NCBI GenBank assembly: GCA_029964075.1 | Contig: CM057129.1 | Coordinates: forward strand, 10,035,430-10,099,429 | Source of the DNA: Patiria pectinifera | Taxonomy: Eukaryota > Echinodermata > Asteroidea > Valvatida > Asterinidae | Direction of reading: 5' to 3' | DNA length: 64,000 nt | In this document: positions 1 through 10,675 of the stretch, piece after piece | How positions within the stretch are numbered: position 1 is the stretch's first letter | How the letters are laid out: every line of letters starts with the position of its first letter | The notes under the pieces: model-generated | Database searches by the model: none | The model's input: only the letters and a program-made list of their open reading frames with translations | Told to the model about the DNA's origin: nothing | Program-made: the position numbers and the translations under genes

Positions 1-2870
1 GAAACTTAACACTAGTTTTATTTCGCGCGCCCTTTCTCGAAATAAACTTTTATTAGTTGTTCGACGGTTTCTCGCAAAATAGAATCTCCTTATAAGTAAT
101 ACATCCAGACCGATTACTGGCCAAACTTACAACTTAAAGTTCGGTCAAACATGTATTATTGTTTCATTGTTAATGTTACGCAGTCATCATGACAAATCAC
201 TGGACGAAATTCTAATTTTGAAATACAGTATTAACTCGTTTTGGGGGCAACAACTCAAGACATACCACATGTTTTCAATTAAAATTTCAAACTCCATGCG
301 TTGGAGATCTACAGTCATGAGTATTACTAAAACAAAATTGGGAAGTACGTGAAATTATCACGGATGTCTTTGGGAGTCGATGTACAGGTCTTGGGGTGCA
401 GCACTGTATTAAAATTCCCATAGACACCAGTGCTAAATGCCCATACTTCAAAATTCTTGTAAAAATACTCAGAACTCTCACAGGTATAGCTGCACAGAAA
501 AAAAGGCAATCAACAGGTCATTTTTTATTTGATTTTCATTTTTTGTGTGGGTTGACCATTGACTTTTCGAGATATTCTCACCCAAAGAAGGCGACCCCTA
601 TTTTTTCCCAAAGTGGAACAGTAGCCGTCTTCAAAAACGATCCCTCCACTACATGAGACAAAAGCGCCACTTTCGAGCCCAATTCCATCCAAAATGCTCA
701 AAATTGGAAGCCGCAAGTCCGGGCCAGAGGGTTCATTGCCTTATCTCTTCAAATCCCCAATTTTATGGCTCTCAGAACTCTCTAATATAGAATATTTTGA
801 GGGCTTAACTTTCTTTCATGCACTCGGCGGATGGGTTGAGGCCTATTTACCGGTGTACACCCTTTACCATCCTGCATGGGCGCGATTTTGTTTTTTTCCC
901 AAACGTCATTCGCATAATGGGTGTAGGCTAAGGCGTTTTGGAATTTACTTTTCTAAAAACGAGAGACGAAAATATGAATTGGAAAAAAAATGAATTCGAA
1001 CGTAATGAAATTCGGGCTTTATTTCCCTTTAACAAAATATTGTCTGAAGCCTAAGGTTTGAAAAAGAAAATCGGGGACAAAACAACGGTGAATCGAACCT
1101 GCAACCTTGCAACGCAAAATCACAACCCTATCCACTGAGCTATGGCGCTGCTCGCCAAAATGCGGGGGGAAATATAATTATGTACCTGCGTACGTATCAT
1201 AAAAGTATCGTAGAGAGCGCTAAACAACCATGTATGTGGGTGTAGTTTAGGAAAAGAAAATTCGCATCCGGGGCCATGGTTTACCACGATGGGAACGTAC
1301 AGCAAAGCTATTTTTACTGAAATAAATCTGCCAACGGATATTTAAAAATTGCGGAAGAACATGTTTTACTGGTAACAATAATAATGCCCGCCTTTTGGCG
1401 GCCAAGTGTCCGGAGAAACAAACTTGTTTGCATTTCAGATTTGTTTTGCCGATGAACCCCTCCCCTGGGAAAATTCCTGGATCCACCCCTGCACACACCC
1501 ACCTCCTCCATGCACGTGGCTATGACCCTGGCACTATTATACCCGGCGTTTGTAAGATGAGCGTATGAGGAAATCGTACAGCTTTCACCCTATTCAGCCT
1601 CTCTCACCAATGCTCTCTCTCTCATTCTCACCCATTTCCCATTAATCTGCGAAACGCAACCACCTTATCTCTATCACCCTTCAAACCCAAGCCAACCTGA
1701 ACACCCTGCCCATCACAGGCGGATGCAGAACAACACTGTCGGTGGGCTTCCGCTTGTGTTGGGGGAGGGGGGGGGGGCAAAGATACATGGGCCTGACATC
1801 CAGCATTTTTCTTTTCTCATTTTGTTCTGTCTACATGTTTTAGCATTTTAAGAATCCGTGGGGTAAATGGGATAAGTATACTACACCATCGTCTTAGTGC
1901 CATTCATTGTTCTTGATGAATTATTGAAAGATAAGTAACAATCGGCATCATATTTTGCTCCCCGCCCCTCATCTTCAATCCCTAACCCCCTCGACACCAC
2001 TAATCATTCATCCTCCACCCCATCCATCCTCAACCAATGTTAACCCGGCCTTTCATTAACACGATCCCCAAATCTAGAGGTCAAAACAAACAAAAATGGA
2101 CAAAAATACAGGTAATTAACTGACTCTGTTTGCAATAATTTGTAATATCAAAGGATTAAAATTGTTATCTTTAATCACAGATTTAAGTACTTAATAAGAA
2201 ATTATTTTGTTCGTAAAAGTCAGACTGTGATTTGCTCGTTCATTTCAACGACAATGTTTCTCTGTAATTTTACTTTCTTGAGAGGAATTTGATGGAATGT
2301 ATTACGAGTGGGACAAGGTTTTCAATATTGTTAAAAGCTAAATGTTCAATTAAAGTAATGTTCAAAATACAGTTTTCGAGTATTTATATTCGATACTGAT
2401 TACATGTTAAATGATTAATTTCCTTGCTTTAATTGGTTCAGCTGCATAACAGAGCACATCCTCAAATGTAACTTGGAATTTTTTTTTCGTACAATTAAAT
2501 ATATACTATAGAATCATAATTGTGTAATCTACTAATATAGCATCACATTATCAACTGAAATTACATTAAATCGTAAACAATTTCATCAAAGTGAAAGCTC
2601 TAAAACTCAACTTTTAACATGAAACAAAAACTCAATTACACATGAATAGCATAGAATACAAAATAATGTGTTTAACAAAAGTTTAGAGTTCTTGGTTCAC
2701 TGTGGCGCAATTTGAAACTCTTGTGTTTTTGTTCATGAAAAAAAGTTTCCGAGGATAAATAAATGATATCACCAGACTTCATCTCTGGCTGTATACTGTA
2801 TGCGAAATGCAAATGAAAAAAAAAATATATATATACTTTAACAACAACAATATATTTTAATACATGCATT
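1..2870. other. U1 downstream flank, non-coding
   Basis: No convincing gene. The block recurs at 12926-15230, 23530-27010 and (partly) 35645-37850. It contains the tRNA-like relic at 1085-1146, pyrimidine-rich G-poor stretches (1590-1740, 1960-2060), a G run near 1765 and an AT-rich segment running to the gene's 3' side. Short open frames here are not preserved between copies. Confidence 0.7.
1075..1155 (-). mobile_element. tRNA-like Pol III promoter relic (SINE head)
   Basis: On the minus strand there is a good A box (TAGCTCAGTGG, complement of 1132-1142) and a good B box (GGTTCGATTC, complement of 1090-1099), spaced as in a tRNA. The anticodon and acceptor stems do not pair well, so this is a tRNA-derived SINE head or decayed tRNA pseudogene rather than a working tRNA. 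A diverged copy lies at 14018-14069 in U2; U3 and U4 lack it. Confidence 0.6.
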
Positions 2871-2924
2871 TGTTACTTCCCAGACAGACTATTGTAACGG
2901 TTTATGCTTTTTTTCGTACGGTTA

Positions 2925-3195
2925 CGGTGCAGAATGAATTCAAGATTCCTTGGTACTTTTCAAACGTATCCGCCAAGGTGAGGCAGCGCTACAGTACTTC
3001 ACAGAGTAAATATCAGTTCATGCGTTTAACATTCGCACTAAAAGCTGTCATGGGGTTCAGTTCAACCTTCCTAAAGTTCGTCCAAAGCCTGGCAAGGCAT
3101 ACGGTGACCGTGCAGACTTCCACATTATTTGAGCAAAAAATAATGAATTTGAAGTGTTTTGCAATCGCATCTAAAATCTTCTTTTTCAAAAGTCA
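2925..3195 (+). mobile_element. Decayed non-LTR (CR1/L2-like) RT C-terminal relic, U1
   Basis: Homologous to the better preserved relic at 47470-47850. This copy has lost the part encoding the Q-N-A-A-x-R-L-V and L-Q-E-L-H motifs but keeps the stretch reading V-E-F-K-I-L and the region before F-K-S. All frames carry stops. It lies tail to tail with the C1q gene. Confidence 0.5.
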
Positions 3196-3402
3196 TATAT
3201 TTAACTTCTTTTAAATTAACTGTTTTTACGTAGTTTTGATACTTGAATGTAAAATGCTTTGTATTAAGAATCAATTATCTTTCTTTATATCATGACATTG
3301 AACATTTTTCTTTTAATTCATTGGTTACTGTTTTGGCAAAATGGAAAGCGAAACCAAAAAAATGCAGCACAACTCCTATATATTTATGCGTTGTGATTTA
3401 AT

Positions 3403-3428
3403 TTTATTAAGTCAATTATTTATTTATT
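3403..3428 (-). terminator. Poly(A) signals overlapping the C1q stop codon
   Basis: On the minus strand AATAAA occurs at 3423-3428, where it includes the TAA stop (3424-3426), again at 3419-3424, and once more at 3403-3408. The 3' UTR may therefore be only a few tens of bases. The same stop-overlapping arrangement is seen at 15850-15855 and 27675-27680. In U5, where the stop is displaced, AATAAA lies at 48110-48115. Confidence 0.6.
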
Positions 3429-4251
3429 CGGAGTAAAGGAGGAAGCCACTGAATGAGGTGTAGTGATAGGTGGAACCACCTTGCGCCCTACCGTACATGG
3501 TAACATACACCGTGTCTCCTCGCTGCAGGACCATCACCGCGCTACCGGACAACTGACCAAGTTGATTTGATGTATCATAGGAACTGATCACCTTGTATTC
3601 GTTTTTAACCAGATGGATGTAAAGGAGATCGCTCCTTCTATACTTAAGAACAGAGAACGTAAATACGTAGGTGCCCGGCACAGTACATGTGAACGTGCCG
3701 GTCTCGAGATCGAAACTGGTACCCGGCAGAAGGGTCTCGGCCTGCTGGAAGGGCAAACGGGTGTCGTGACTCGTAGAGGTATCCGAGTGGCTCGTCCTCA
3801 CCACGGTGAATGCCACCCGCTGGTTGGAGTCGTCTGGTGTCTCCCCTGGCTCACCCTTCTGACCTTTGACACCAGCCTTACCAGCTGCTCCAACAAGACC
3901 CGGTGGGCCTCTCGGACCTATCTTGCCGGGCAGACCAATCCCATCATCACCTTTAGACCCAGTGTTCCCAGGTGCTCCCCGCTCACCCATAGGTCCAATA
4001 GGGCCAATCTCACCTTGCTGACCTGCATCGCCCTTTGACCCCGGCTGACCGTACGGCCCCATCGGTCCTACTGGCCCAGGTAGACCTGGTATGCCGGGTA
4101 TTGCGGCAGGTACCTGGCAGCACTGCTGACACACCTGAGACACAGGACCATCACCGTCCGAGGGAACTTGCTCAATAACGGAAGCTCGGAGCTTGACAGA
4201 GTTACCCAGAAGGAGGGCGATTAATAGAATGGTGGCCACGCAGATCTTCAT
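3424..4251 (-). CDS. Secreted collagen-stalk C1q-domain protein, copy 1
   Basis: 275 residues: signal peptide about 1-23, a Cys cluster (C41, C44, C45) likely to link chains by disulfides, a collagen-like stalk 53-138 with 28 Gly-X-Y triplets and one two-residue break (Gly-Ile, 104-105), and a C1q domain about 145-275 containing the family motif GTYVFTF. Such proteins trimerise through the C1q head and bind ligands outside the cell; C1q-like collagen molecules act as pattern-recognition or complement-type proteins. The exact ligand is unknown. The ATG at 4249-4251 was chosen over an upstream in-frame Met because a pyrimidine tract ending in CAG abuts it, the usual form of a 3' splice site. 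The transcript is inferred to start at 8110 with a non-coding exon. Closest in stalk sequence to copy 5 (GLVGAAG). In the head, YRRSDLL replaces the SNSG-type loop of the other copies. Confidence 0.93.
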   Translation of the reverse strand: MKICVATILLIALLLGNSVKLRASVIEQVPSDGDGPVSQVCQQCCQVPAAIPGIPGLPGPVGPMGPYGQPGSKGDAGQQGEIGPIGPMGERGAPGNTGSKGDDGIGLPGKIGPRGPPGLVGAAGKAGVKGQKGEPGETPDDSNQRVAFTVVRTSHSDTSTSHDTRLPFQQAETLLPGTSFDLETGTFTCTVPGTYVFTFSVLKYRRSDLLYIHLVKNEYKVISSYDTSNQLGQLSGSAVMVLQRGDTVYVTMYGRAQGGSTYHYTSFSGFLLYSE

Positions 4252-5422
4252 CTGTAAAGAAAACAATACAGGGCCTGTATGTAAAACTAAAAACAAAATC
4301 AATAAGCATAAGAAATAGGCATAATGATGTTACATACACTGAAGAGTTTGTCTTAGAGACACGTGTGACTTCATAATAATTTTGGAGGAATCATTATTCA
4401 GAGAATGTGTTCGGCGTGTTGACAGGGGCCTATCCAGGGGCAAGGGGCTAACATTACATGAAAAGGTGTTTTTTTAATCGGTTTCCATGGCAACTCCGGG
4501 CAATCCACATCATTGGGCTTGTCATTATTTTCCGAAATGAGTTAGGAAAGGAGACCACATTATATTATATTTTTTTATGGGGACGGCGTGCTCTTTCAAC
4601 TGTCATGACAGAATCAATTAAACATCACCACACCGACCTCGATGGTTCGCTCTTAAAGTCTTGAAGATCAGGTCCAAGAAGAGATCAAAAGGAGTTCACT
4701 GTAGGCTGAAAAATAATAAACAAAGAAAACCGGTAACGTTTATGCTTGAGTAAAGAAAGAAATACTTTATTCATCGATTTTAATACAATTTTGGTGGTTT
4801 TTTTTTTCACTTTGATCAACAATCAATCGAAATCAGGAACAATTATTTACTAATAAAACCAATGGTCAAAGATTATTTGTATTTTCGTGACCGAATACGC
4901 CCAGGCAACATGTGTTACTGACGCTTTAAGATAATTTTCTCAGGAACCTGAATGCTCCCTGAAATCAACATTAAATTTATTCAAACGCTTTCGTTAAAGC
5001 CTTTTAATTAATTATACAATTTTTTTTTCAAATTCATTATACAAAAAACAATCTGTGTATTTGTGAGGCACTAAGTAAGTCATTGAATCATTTTTGAAAG
5101 CATAATTATGTGAGTTTTTAAAACAGCATATTCTTCATTTAAATATGTTTTTTCCCGTCCAATTTCACATCTTGCTCATTCAATGTGTGAACACTTTCTT
5201 TCAAATTCGCATACAAACGCGCAAGCATTCTCAAACCCAGTTGAATTTAGCGGACGATCAAATTATTTAAGGGTATCTCCACTATACGCATACAAAAGTA
5301 GGTAATTGACGTATTTGCAGTGAATTTATTGTGCTTTGAATTTCAGTCCAGCGCGGGAATTTAACATGCATACTTTCACAAAAGTGATACAGGTTTAATA
5401 CAATTCGGCAGTATAGCCCGAT

Positions 5423-5579
5423 CAGTGGCAGATCCAGGGTTGTGGAAGGGGCGCCCTCCCCCGGCAGTGACTGAAAAATTATCAAAAAAGCCAAATCTCA
5501 ATTGAGAGAGCCCTCCCACCCTCACCTTATCTCTCGGCACAATCTTCGCCCGGCAATAAACTCTCTGGATCCACCCTTA
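5423..5579. mobile_element. Short hAT-like MITE with GGATCCAG termini, U1
   Basis: Ends are imperfect inverted repeats, CAGTGGCAGATCCAGGG on the left and CTCTGGATCCACCC on the right. No coding capacity. Copies occupy the same intron position at 29588-29700 (right end lost), 40471-40628, 50079-50236 and 55958-56109, so it inserted before the units duplicated. No clear target-site duplication remains. Confidence 0.55.
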
Positions 5580-6278
5580 AAGATATTATGTGGCAGTGTT
5601 GAAACAAATGATAAAATGACATGACTTTTGATAAAGTTTTATGAAGGAATGTACTATTTTTTTTTTTAATTTTCAGGGAAGGAAACATGACACATGCATA
5701 TCAAAACTTAAAAATTGTTGAGTGGCTAGATGATAGAAAAATGAAATTTTAAGCACTCGTTCAAAATTATGATTATTGCGCAAAAATATATATTTTTTTA
5801 TATTTAGACCATATTAACCAGTTTGTTAATTGTTGTAATCACTCTATGGAAATAAAAAGGAAATGAAAAAGATACTTTAAATGAATCAAATTTCTGTTCT
5901 TTTCGCCAACACGATTAGACGGTTTATGCAGCCTTCAATCTATTTTAGTTTGCATGCATATCTCTCTTTTATTTCCTTTTAGTTCTCTTATTTTTTTGTT
6001 GGTTTTGCGAAACTGATTGTACGTACATAAATAAGAAAAAAAAGAGAAAAAGACTCGTGTGTGTTTCGTCATCAACCAATTTGAAGAACCTGGTGAAAAT
6101 ATGACGAGGAATCTGCTTTTTTTAAGGGAAGATGCAAAATCTAAATTGACAGTGTTCATGTACACTGAATTCATCGGAAAGCTGGTGCTTTAAACTTTAA
6201 TATCAGACAGCACAGCAGACGCTCGAATAATAAGTACAAACCTCAAGTCTTGGCATGATTTCTACAAATTTATCCAGC

Positions 6279-6508
6279 CATGGGCGTCGCCAGGATTTTT
6301 TTCTGTGAAGAGGAGGACAAAGCACCCCCCCCCCCCAATTATTCGTTTATTTTCCCAATTGAAAATTTTTTCGGGGTTTGGCAGGGACATTTTCACCCCA
6401 ACCAATTAGATTAACAACAATATATCTTTCTTTTGTATCCCCTTTTATTCTCCTTCTTTTTTTTGGCTTGTCCGGGGGACACCGCCCCCCCCCCTTGCCA
6501 CTGCTTCA
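6279..6508. mobile_element. Old MITE starting CATGGGCGTCGCC, U1
   Basis: Begins CATGGGCGTCGCCAGG, followed by C-rich and T-rich tracts. Homologous copies begin near 41597, 50849 and 57677. The right end is unclear. A younger, complete relative sits at 57734-57995 with matching termini, which supports calling this a transposon remnant. Confidence 0.4.
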
Positions 6509-8026
6509 CAACGCCATGCATACAGCCAGATAAAGCAATTTAAACTTGAATAAATGTGTGTGATCATGACCCAATCTATTCGTATTTACGCCATATGGTC
6601 CTTTTGTGACCAGTGACATTTTTTTTTTTTTGCAGACCAGTAAATACATTTTAATAGAGCCAATGTTCAAATTGTTATGTCCCCACTTCAGAAATTTAGG
6701 AAAACTATTCACAACTCTCTGAGGGCTGTTCAAGACGTACATCAAATTAAAGCTTTTTTCATCATCTTTCATTTTCTGTTCAACTTTCTGGGGGTTCAAT
6801 CATCTGTGTGATCAAAGAAGATCACCCTTAAAAGCAGTCCTGACGCCCAACGCTATTTTGAAAATGGACGCCTACGCTCCACTGCACAATAGAGCCATTA
6901 GGGCCGAATCATTATCCACATTTCACAGGAATACGAGCTCGCAGTCCTCTGCGTGGCTTCAAACCTTCTTTTTTTACAAATCATCAAGTTCACGGCCTTC
7001 AAAATGTTTTTATACTGACGAATTTGAGGACATGCAAATCGTGATTTGGCCGGCGTAGGCAATTTCGGACTGATTTGCTGGCCTGCACCCATGTAGTGAT
7101 CAAACAGGAATGGCGCACTATGAAATAGCGAAATGACACACTTTAAAAAGGTATTGAGGTTATCCCAATTTTCAATAACACAACATGGAACAGGATGCAT
7201 GTTTGAGATGTCTCGATCTCCCCTATACGTTCTTCCTGGGCCAACTTCCGCATAACCTTTTATAGAGTATTAGTAAGAGTGATTTCCGGAAAAAAGGTGA
7301 GCGCATCGCATCTGGATTTTATGTTTGACAACAAACAGGGAAAACTAGCGAGAAAATAAAGGAGGTGCCTGATCACACTGATATTATGGGTGAAGTGTAG
7401 AGCTTGCGCAAGATTACTTTCTTTAAACACGAAAAGGTTTAAATTTATCGTCTGACAGAATTGTGAAAGTGCATGAACTTCAATAACAATAAGGGACTTG
7501 ATGTAATACACTCTTATAAAAGCTACAGCCATGTTTGACTGGAAAACCGGCGAATCTGAATGGCAATAAAAACTATAAAACTTCCAGGAATAGTGTTGTT
7601 TTTCATTATTCAGTATTTAGGGCAATTAAACTGCGTCGAGAGTGCACTATGTAAGTAGGAGCTGAAATATTGTCAGACAGCAATCCCTTATTCCGAAAAA
7701 ATAAAAAAAATCGTGACTATTTGCTCTTAGTTATTATTATTGCCTGACTTGGCCTAACAAAATGTTGGTCTGAATCCGCATCAACTGTTCAGACTAGAGC
7801 TAATTCAGCTGTAGTCTATGCATCGTAATACCTGGTTATGGTTCAAGCACCAATATCGCATGATAAGTTATCGAATAACGGTATGAGAATGGAATCATCA
7901 TGGTCGGAAATATTTGCAGCGTACTGTTTTGGCTAGACTGAGCACCTTTGTGTCAATATCATATATGTAAAAAAAATCAATACAAAAGTTATCAGGATTT
8001 TCGTAAAGATTGTTTCAAACACTCAC

Positions 8027-8480
8027 CGTGCAATTCTGGTTCGATCTTGCAAACAGTTCTCTCGGGTTGTCGTCTGAACGTGAACGTGAGCTGCTGTCGT
8101 TGTGAGGAGTGAGCCGGCAGCTTGTGACTTAAATATTGACGTCGATTTCCCGAGCAGTGATTGAGGAACTTGCAAGCCCGGTTTGTGATTGGCCCCCTGC
8201 GCGCTGTCAATCACACATCACTGACTCGCTTCATATTGATAAGAGGGAAATGATGTTAATGTTACATTGCCACACGTTAAACCCGAAGCTTGTATCACCG
8301 ACACTCAAATAGACGCATCTAATTGGTGGAATGATCGTATGGATGTCGGTGACACAATCAAACACGTGGAATGTGATTGGCACCTGTCAATCACAGACCA
8401 CTCACTTGTGGTCACCGACTTGTTGGTTGACTAACTCCGATTGGTGGATAAAATAATGACGTACATCGGCCATAAGTGAT
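8027..8480 (-). promoter_or_regulatory. Promoter and non-coding exon 1 of C1q copy 1
   Basis: Minus strand. An initiator-like TCACTCC is centred on 8110, TATTTAAG lies at 8128-8135 (about 25 bp upstream), a CRE-like TGACGTC-type core is at 8137-8146, and a CCAAT box is at 8188-8192 (about -80). TGATTGACAG, the known PBX/MEIS-type site, is at 8204-8213 and again at 8384-8393, each next to GCCAATCACA. Further CCAAT motifs lie up to 8445. The predicted 84-nt exon 1 (8110-8027) has no ATG-led product and ends CACG|GTGAGT. The block is the best conserved non-coding sequence in the array. Start site and exon limits are inferred. Confidence 0.7.
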
Positions 8481-8489
8481 TCGATCAGT

Positions 8490-9700
8490 GTTTGTTGTGC
8501 GCTTCGTGTTATTTAATGGAGCCACGCATTTGGTGGCTAGTATTTTGTAGTCAGGGTATGCAGTCTACCTTTTTGACAGAAAAACGAAGGCGTAATAATT
8601 TAGCTTGAGAAAAAAAAGTAATAAGAACTTCAATATATTGTGTTCATAATATCCTGTCCATGTACAGTTGCCGCCCTCTTACGGTGAAGTATACCTAATT
8701 TGCAGAACCCAGCAGGCAACTTTAATTATAACCATTCATCTATCCCCCTCCACTAGTCAAACGTGCGCTTGGCCAAGTTAACTTCTCGGCGTGCAATCGA
8801 CCTTGCACCTGCAGAACTCCTCCCTGCTAATTGAGGCCCTCCCACCTCCGCTTATTGAGTCCAAACTATACCAAAAAACAAACAAATAATTAGGCCAATC
8901 CCTATCTTGACCCTCGCATAATCAAACCTAATCCCAAACTTACCCCGACTGTTTGGATCCTACCATGTGCAACAAACTTCTTTCCTTAGGAAACACTAGC
9001 CTTTAATTGCCTGATCTCCAAGCCAAGCACGAATCCCCATATTGAGCCCCTGCCCCCACCATCCCTTTCCCCTCCTAACCACCCTGGGCAGCCAACGGCG
9101 GATCCCGAACCTATATGCTGAGGTGGAGAAGGGGAGTGCTATGCTTATTTAATGCTAGAGTGCTGTTGTTCCCCTGTCTATTAATAGTTTCGTCGACAGG
9201 AAGAGGAAGAACAAATCATATCGAGTGCCACCGTTTTTAGCAATTCACTCATCAACTTCCTGCTTATGACAACCAACAGTTTTTCCCGCTACAATAGGCC
9301 GGCCTATAACAATACATACTGAGAACATTTGAAAAGACGGTGGCCCATGCATATTCTACGGAAAGTCCAAACTAATCATTAAGTGTGCCCCTGAGTGTGC
9401 CTGAATTCTAGCAGAACAATACTGCCCACAATTTTAAACAGTACCTATTCTTATACCTATCTAGGGTGTGTCGTTTTTAAACCTAGTATTTTCGAGAGAT
9501 ATTACGCTGCGAAGTATTATGCTCATTGGCGTGGTTCATTAAAAGGACCTTAATTAAAACTCCTCATTTTCAGGAGGAATAATTCAAAAGAGTTAAGCGC
9601 CTCCCCCAATCCCAGACAGGATGAGTGGTGAGGCACGCCCTCCCTAGCTTTCTGAGTTATATTACTGAGTTTCAAGTGACGTATCGTTTCTCATCATCCG
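8490..9700. other. U1 spacer upstream of the promoter, G-poor
   Basis: No gene seen. Between about 8730 and 9110 the plus strand is strongly G-poor and rich in C and A, a skew kept in U2 (20260-20640), U3 (33320-33700), U4 (43950-44260) and U6 (60440-60830). The rest is AT-rich and shared with U2 and U3 but carries no preserved reading frame. Confidence 0.6.
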
Positions 9701-10335
9701 GCCGGGACAATGAGTTTGACCACGATGGGAACGTACAGCAATAATATTTTAACTGAAATCAATCTGCCATCGGATATTTGAAAATCACGGGGGGGGGGGG
9801 GTGTTGTTGTTGGGACAGCTACAACCAGTGGCAAAGAGGACAGTACGTCCGTACTTCGCCGTCTGGCCTGAGGAGCTGGCCGTCTTTTCAATGCGAATAC
9901 CATTTTTACTAAATCGGGTACTCAGACCTCACTGCTGCACTTGGTAACGATCCTGCACCTAACACACCTGCACATATGCTGACGTGGGTTCAACTTTCAT
10001 CATATCCAGCCTCTCTCACCAAGGCTTTACCAGCCCCACTCCCCCCCCCCTCCCCCTCGTCTCACCCATCTCCTGTCAAGCTGGGGAACATAACCACCTA
10101 ATTAATGTCTTACAACCTTCAGACCCAAACGGCCTTAACACCCTGCCCCTCAACGACAGATACAGAACGAAATTGTCCATGTGCTTCCAGTTATGTGAGG
10201 CTGTGAGTGGAGAGAAAGGGGGCAGGTAAAAGGGCCTGACACCCGGTAAGCTGGCCGTTACAGAATCGATGGGCGTGGGGATGCGTTTCATTTTTCCCTC
10301 ATTATTTCTTACTGACTACATTATACTAGCATTTT

Positions 10336-10675
10336 GGGTGGCGTGGGTGGCTTGTGCGTAAGGCGCTCGCCTCTCACCAAGGTGACCACGGTTCGAATCC
10401 TGGCCGCGGATCGCTAGTGAGTAGAGTTGTGCGTTGGTTCTCTCCTGTGCTAGGAGGGTTTCTCCGTGCTCTCCGGTTTTCCTCCCTCCGGCAAAATCAA
10501 ACACTTTCGATCTCAGGCTCCATGCTCCATGGTCATAATTATATGGGTCGATGTGGTCGGCAGCCATAGGCGCCTTCACGTGCCATCGGCTTGACCACGT
10601 TGTAGCCGCGTCCGTCGCAATTCAGCATCCCAACTGCGAGTAAGGATGATTAGCCTCCCAAATTATTAGTTATTA
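10336..10675 (+). mobile_element. tRNA-derived SINE, U1 copy
   Basis: tRNA-like head with a perfect B box (GGTTCGAATCC, 10390-10400) and an upstream A-box-like stretch, followed by an unrelated body and an ATT-rich tail ending near 10675. Orthologous copies are at 21948-22290 and 34933-35157 (truncated). Because all sit in the same ghost context, insertion predates the U1-U3 duplications. Confidence 0.7.

Larger units (their letters stand above)
4252..8026 (-). other. Intron 1 of C1q copy 1 (type A intron)
   Basis: Inferred from an acceptor abutting the ATG and a GTGAGT donor at 8021-8026 after exon 1. It contains a block conserved in all units (4380-4720, with a degenerate RFX-like X-box at 4481-4494), small MITEs at 5423-5579 and about 6279-6508, and a block (6790-7080) found only in U1, U4, U5 and U6. 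Splicing is predicted, not proven. Confidence 0.6.

Noticed and set aside
1085..1146. A functional tRNA gene
   Set aside because: A and B boxes are good but acceptor and anticodon stems do not pair, and the U2 copy has decayed further.
4252..4302. Longer N-termini for copies 1, 2 and 4 from upstream in-frame Met codons
   Set aside because: The added codons coincide with a pyrimidine tract ending in CAG, differ in length between copies and are not open in copies 3 and 5. They are best read as intron.
6858..7058. Small plus-strand frame starting MDAYAP, also open at 42168-42380
   Set aside because: In U5 and U6 a 2-bp insertion breaks the frame and the second half diverges. It lies antisense in a predicted intron and resembles no known protein.
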